Positions 62,035-64,000 of a DNA stretch of 64,000 nt are shown one piece after another. The stretch is from Oceanobacillus sojae. GTDB taxonomy: Bacteria > Bacillota > Bacilli > Bacillales > Amphibacillaceae. The position numbers were made by a program, and so were the translations under genes. The stretch lies in contig NZ_LT727812.1 in assembly GCF_900162665.1 (NCBI RefSeq), forward strand, positions 576,865 through 640,864, in the 5' to 3' direction. Position 1 is the stretch's first letter; each line of letters opens with the position of its first letter. Under the pieces are notes generated by a model that saw only the letters and a list, made by a program, of their open reading frames with translations, was not told where the DNA came from and searched no databases.

Positions 62035-62077
62035 AGAAAAAGAAGCCAGATCAGCATAATAGACGAACATGGCTTCT
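62035..62077 (-). terminator. Stem-loop between binding protein and OppB-type genes
   Basis: AGAAGCCA (62041-62048) and TGGCTTCT (62070-62077) form the stem. On the minus strand TTTTTCTATT follows. It is probably a partial terminator that gives more binding protein than permease. Confidence 0.65.
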
Positions 62078-62088
62078 AATTCTCTTAT

Positions 62089-63690
62089 TTATTGGTTCTT
62101 CCAGGCTCCCCAGAATCTTGGCCCAACCCATGTTTCTTCTAATTGAACCTGTTCTCCTTTAATATCAAGCCTTGTTTCATTAGCCACTTTAATAAATGGA
62201 AGCTCTTCCCATACGGTTTGATTCATTTCTGATAAAATATCTAATCTTGCTTCATCGTCAGAAGCTACCGCCCAGTCATCAATCAATCCTCTCCAGCGCT
62301 CACTGTCATACCAGCCGCTGCTGTTGGTATCATTGACAAGCATACCAAGTTCGTTCGGAGAGAATCGTGTGGACCAGCCGACAACGACAATATCCCAATT
62401 TGCCGGGTCGGACCACTGCTCTAAATAGGTCGCCCATTCCAGCGGTACGATTTCAATCGTAAATCCAACTTCCTCTAACTGCTGCTTCATCACCTGTGAA
62501 ATTCGTTTATATGTCTCTGAGTCATTAGAATGCATTATTTTAAGTGACTCTCCATTATAATCAGATTCCTCTAATAATTCTTTAGCCTGCTCCGGATCAT
62601 AATTTAAATAATTCTCTGTACCTTCTTCAGAATAAAGTTTCGTCTGCTCTGGATCAAACAGTGCACCGTCAAAGGAATAGAAATCGCTGTTGCCATAAGT
62701 AGCTTCTGCAATCGCTTCTTTATCTAATGCCAGATTTAAGGCTTCTCTCACTTTAATATCGTCAAACGGCGGCTCTGATTTATCCGGTGTGATTGTAGAA
62801 TATCCATTGATATAGCTGACTGGATCAATTGAAGGATCCGTTTCTACCACATCATATAGATCATTCGGAATGGATAAAGCATAGTCATATAAATCTGTCT
62901 TAATACCGTTAATGGCAACCTGCGGATCTTTTACAATCTGAAAATCCAGCTCATCAAAATATGCAACCTTTTCCCCTGTCAATCCTCCTAAATCAGTTTC
63001 ATCACGCGCAGCATAATCTTCAAATTTAGTTAAAACAATTTCACTGCCACGGTTCCAATTATCAAATTGATAAGGACCTGTTCCTATTAACTGTTTCGGT
63101 GTTAATGGCTGTTCTCCTGCTTCTTCAGCAATTTCTTCAGGAATAATCATCAAGGCATTTTTTGGTGCAGCCATATCAGATAAAAAGGCGTTATATACTT
63201 CTGACAATTGAATTTCAATTGTTTTATCATCTACTTTTGTAACGGATTCTATGAATCTGTCAGACTCTTTCCCGACTGATGAAACGGTTCTCCATCTGTC
63301 TAAAGATGCAATTACATCTTCTACAGTTACATCAGAACCATCATGAAATTTCACACCATCTCTTAATGTAATCGTATAAAGTGTTTCATCATCGCTTACT
63401 GTAAAATCCTCTGCAATCATCGGCTGTACCTGATAATCATTGTCCAGGGCAAGCAACGGTTCAAAAATATGCCAAGCAATATCTCGGGTGGGTGTAGCTC
63501 CTGTTGCCATCCAATCAAGCGTATCCGGTTCAGAAGGATAGGCAACCGTTAATGTTCCACCCTCCACAGGGTCCCCTGCCGGCTCACTATTATCTCCTGC
63601 TCCACCTGCTGACTGATCCTGGTTTCCGCAGGCAGCTAAAATGAATATTGTAAAAATTGAAATTAATAATAAAGTAAAACGCTTCTTCAT
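62089..63690 (-). CDS. Peptide ABC transporter substrate-binding lipoprotein (family 5)
   Basis: A 533-residue SBP_bac_5 protein. The lipobox FILAACGNQ puts the lipidated Cys at about residue 21. After a Gly/Ser/Ala linker comes GGTLTVAYPSEPDTLDWMATGATPTRDIAWHIFEPLL. The signature TLRDGVKFHDGSDVTVEDVIASLDRWRT (about 112-139) is clear. It delivers peptides or related compounds such as glutathione to the permeases. The adjoining M20 enzyme suggests that the cargo is an amide or peptide that is then hydrolysed. AGGAG precedes the ATG. Confidence 0.93.
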   Translation of the reverse strand: MKKRFTLLLISIFTIFILAACGNQDQSAGGAGDNSEPAGDPVEGGTLTVAYPSEPDTLDWMATGATPTRDIAWHIFEPLLALDNDYQVQPMIAEDFTVSDDETLYTITLRDGVKFHDGSDVTVEDVIASLDRWRTVSSVGKESDRFIESVTKVDDKTIEIQLSEVYNAFLSDMAAPKNALMIIPEEIAEEAGEQPLTPKQLIGTGPYQFDNWNRGSEIVLTKFEDYAARDETDLGGLTGEKVAYFDELDFQIVKDPQVAINGIKTDLYDYALSIPNDLYDVVETDPSIDPVSYINGYSTITPDKSEPPFDDIKVREALNLALDKEAIAEATYGNSDFYSFDGALFDPEQTKLYSEEGTENYLNYDPEQAKELLEESDYNGESLKIMHSNDSETYKRISQVMKQQLEEVGFTIEIVPLEWATYLEQWSDPANWDIVVVGWSTRFSPNELGMLVNDTNSSGWYDSERWRGLIDDWAVASDDEARLDILSEMNQTVWEELPFIKVANETRLDIKGEQVQLEETWVGPRFWGAWKNQ

Positions 63691-63747
63691 TCTGCATTTC
63701 TCCTCGTTGTAGATTAATTTTTTGCCACCTGGCTAATGCGTTTCTTT

Positions 63748-64000
63748 TTAAAATAAATAATGACTAATAATGGACACAAACGATTTTTCAATATTTACTA
63801 ATGCACGCTCATCAATATCGAATCTGGGATGATGATGCGGATAGTGTGTTGCTTCATCCTCGTTTTGTGAACCGACGCGGAAGTAGGTTCCGGGTTTTGC
63901 TTCCAGAAAATAAGAAAAGTCTTCCGCTCCCATTGTTGGAGAAAACTCGACAACATTATCCTCTTCAAAAGCTTCTTTAAAAAGCTCTCTGGCTAAATCG
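63748..64000 (-). CDS. M20 family amidohydrolase/peptidase, C-terminal part
   Basis: The last 83 residues of a protein that continues beyond the right edge. PTMGAEDFSYFLEAKPGTYFRVG and THYPHHHPRFDIDERAL are the C-terminal metal-binding and dimerisation-flanking motifs of the HipO/YxeP group of M20 amidohydrolases. These cleave N-acyl amino acids or dipeptides with a two-metal centre. It lies 57 bases before the binding-protein ATG and on the same strand, so it probably heads or precedes the transporter operon. Confidence 0.9.
   Translation of the reverse strand, partial: DLARELFKEAFEEDNVVEFSPTMGAEDFSYFLEAKPGTYFRVGSQNEDEATHYPHHHPRFDIDERALVNIEKSFVSIISHYLF

Noticed and set aside
1-64000. CRISPR array, tRNA or rRNA genes, prophage, toxin-antitoxin pair
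   Set aside because: No evenly spaced short repeats, no tRNA/rRNA-like sequence, no phage structural genes and no typical small paired genes were seen.

Overview
The window is a 64 kb chromosomal segment of a low-GC, spore-forming member of the Bacillaceae. Strong Shine-Dalgarno sites, a proline T-box, an Mn-type pyrophosphatase, two CotD-like coat proteins, HemAT, a CydS-type bd oxidase and a B. subtilis-like frl operon support this. An Oceanobacillus/Virgibacillus-like organism is my inference, not proven. I see no rRNA, tRNA, CRISPR array or prophage.

Layout. 1-4.1 kb: an interspersed repeat, then proBA behind a proline T-box, then an NRDE protein. 4.2-10.1 kb: cytochrome bd oxidase cydA-cydB-cydS converging on the cydDC exporter genes. 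10.3-15.6 kb: housekeeping and accessory genes (endonuclease III-like glycosylase, C45 acyltransferase, pyridoxine kinase, DHA2 efflux pump, FMN reductase). 15.6-16.6 kb: a gene-free kilobase with two more interspersed repeats. 16.6-24.1 kb: spore-coat-like genes, a ROK/TIM-barrel/MFS operon, a scar where two divergent genes have both lost their 5' ends, and SIMPL and YpsA proteins. 24.4-28.5 kb: cold-shock protein, SRPBCC protein, pyrophosphatase, DinB and a DAO flavoenzyme. 28.5-33.4 kb: YczE-like protein, a polar amino acid ABC transporter and a BASS symporter. 33.6-35.2 kb: an IS1341-type (TnpB-only IS200/IS605) element with a likely omega RNA, next to a TauE/SafE gene cut after about 33 codons. 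35.5-37.1 kb: sarcosine oxidase-like flavoenzyme and a thioesterase. 37.3-43.3 kb: a complete fructosamine (Amadori product) uptake and catabolism operon frlB-O-N-M-D plus frlR, with matching inverted repeats before frlB and frlR. 43.4-47.5 kb: metallophosphoesterase and an esterase/ATP-grasp/esterase cluster of unknown function. 47.6-48.9 kb: HemAT. 49.5-54.4 kb: a TRAP transporter with a sarcosine oxidase-like enzyme, a TetR regulator and a perfect TetR-like palindrome on the promoter. 54.6-57.3 kb: an MscS channel and an unusual PTS-EIIC-like fusion protein. 57.6-64 kb: an oligopeptide/dipeptide-type ABC transporter next to an M20 amidohydrolase that runs off the window.

The common theme is scavenging of nitrogenous and amino-sugar compounds: amino acids, fructosamines, N-methyl amino acids and peptides. 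Each of the three ABC solute-binding protein genes is separated from its permease by a stem-loop, so the binding protein can be made in excess. The least explained items are the esterase/ATP-grasp/esterase cluster, the ROK/TIM-barrel/MFS operon, the EIIC-like fusion, the TnpB locus with its damaged neighbour, and the interspersed GC-rich repeats.
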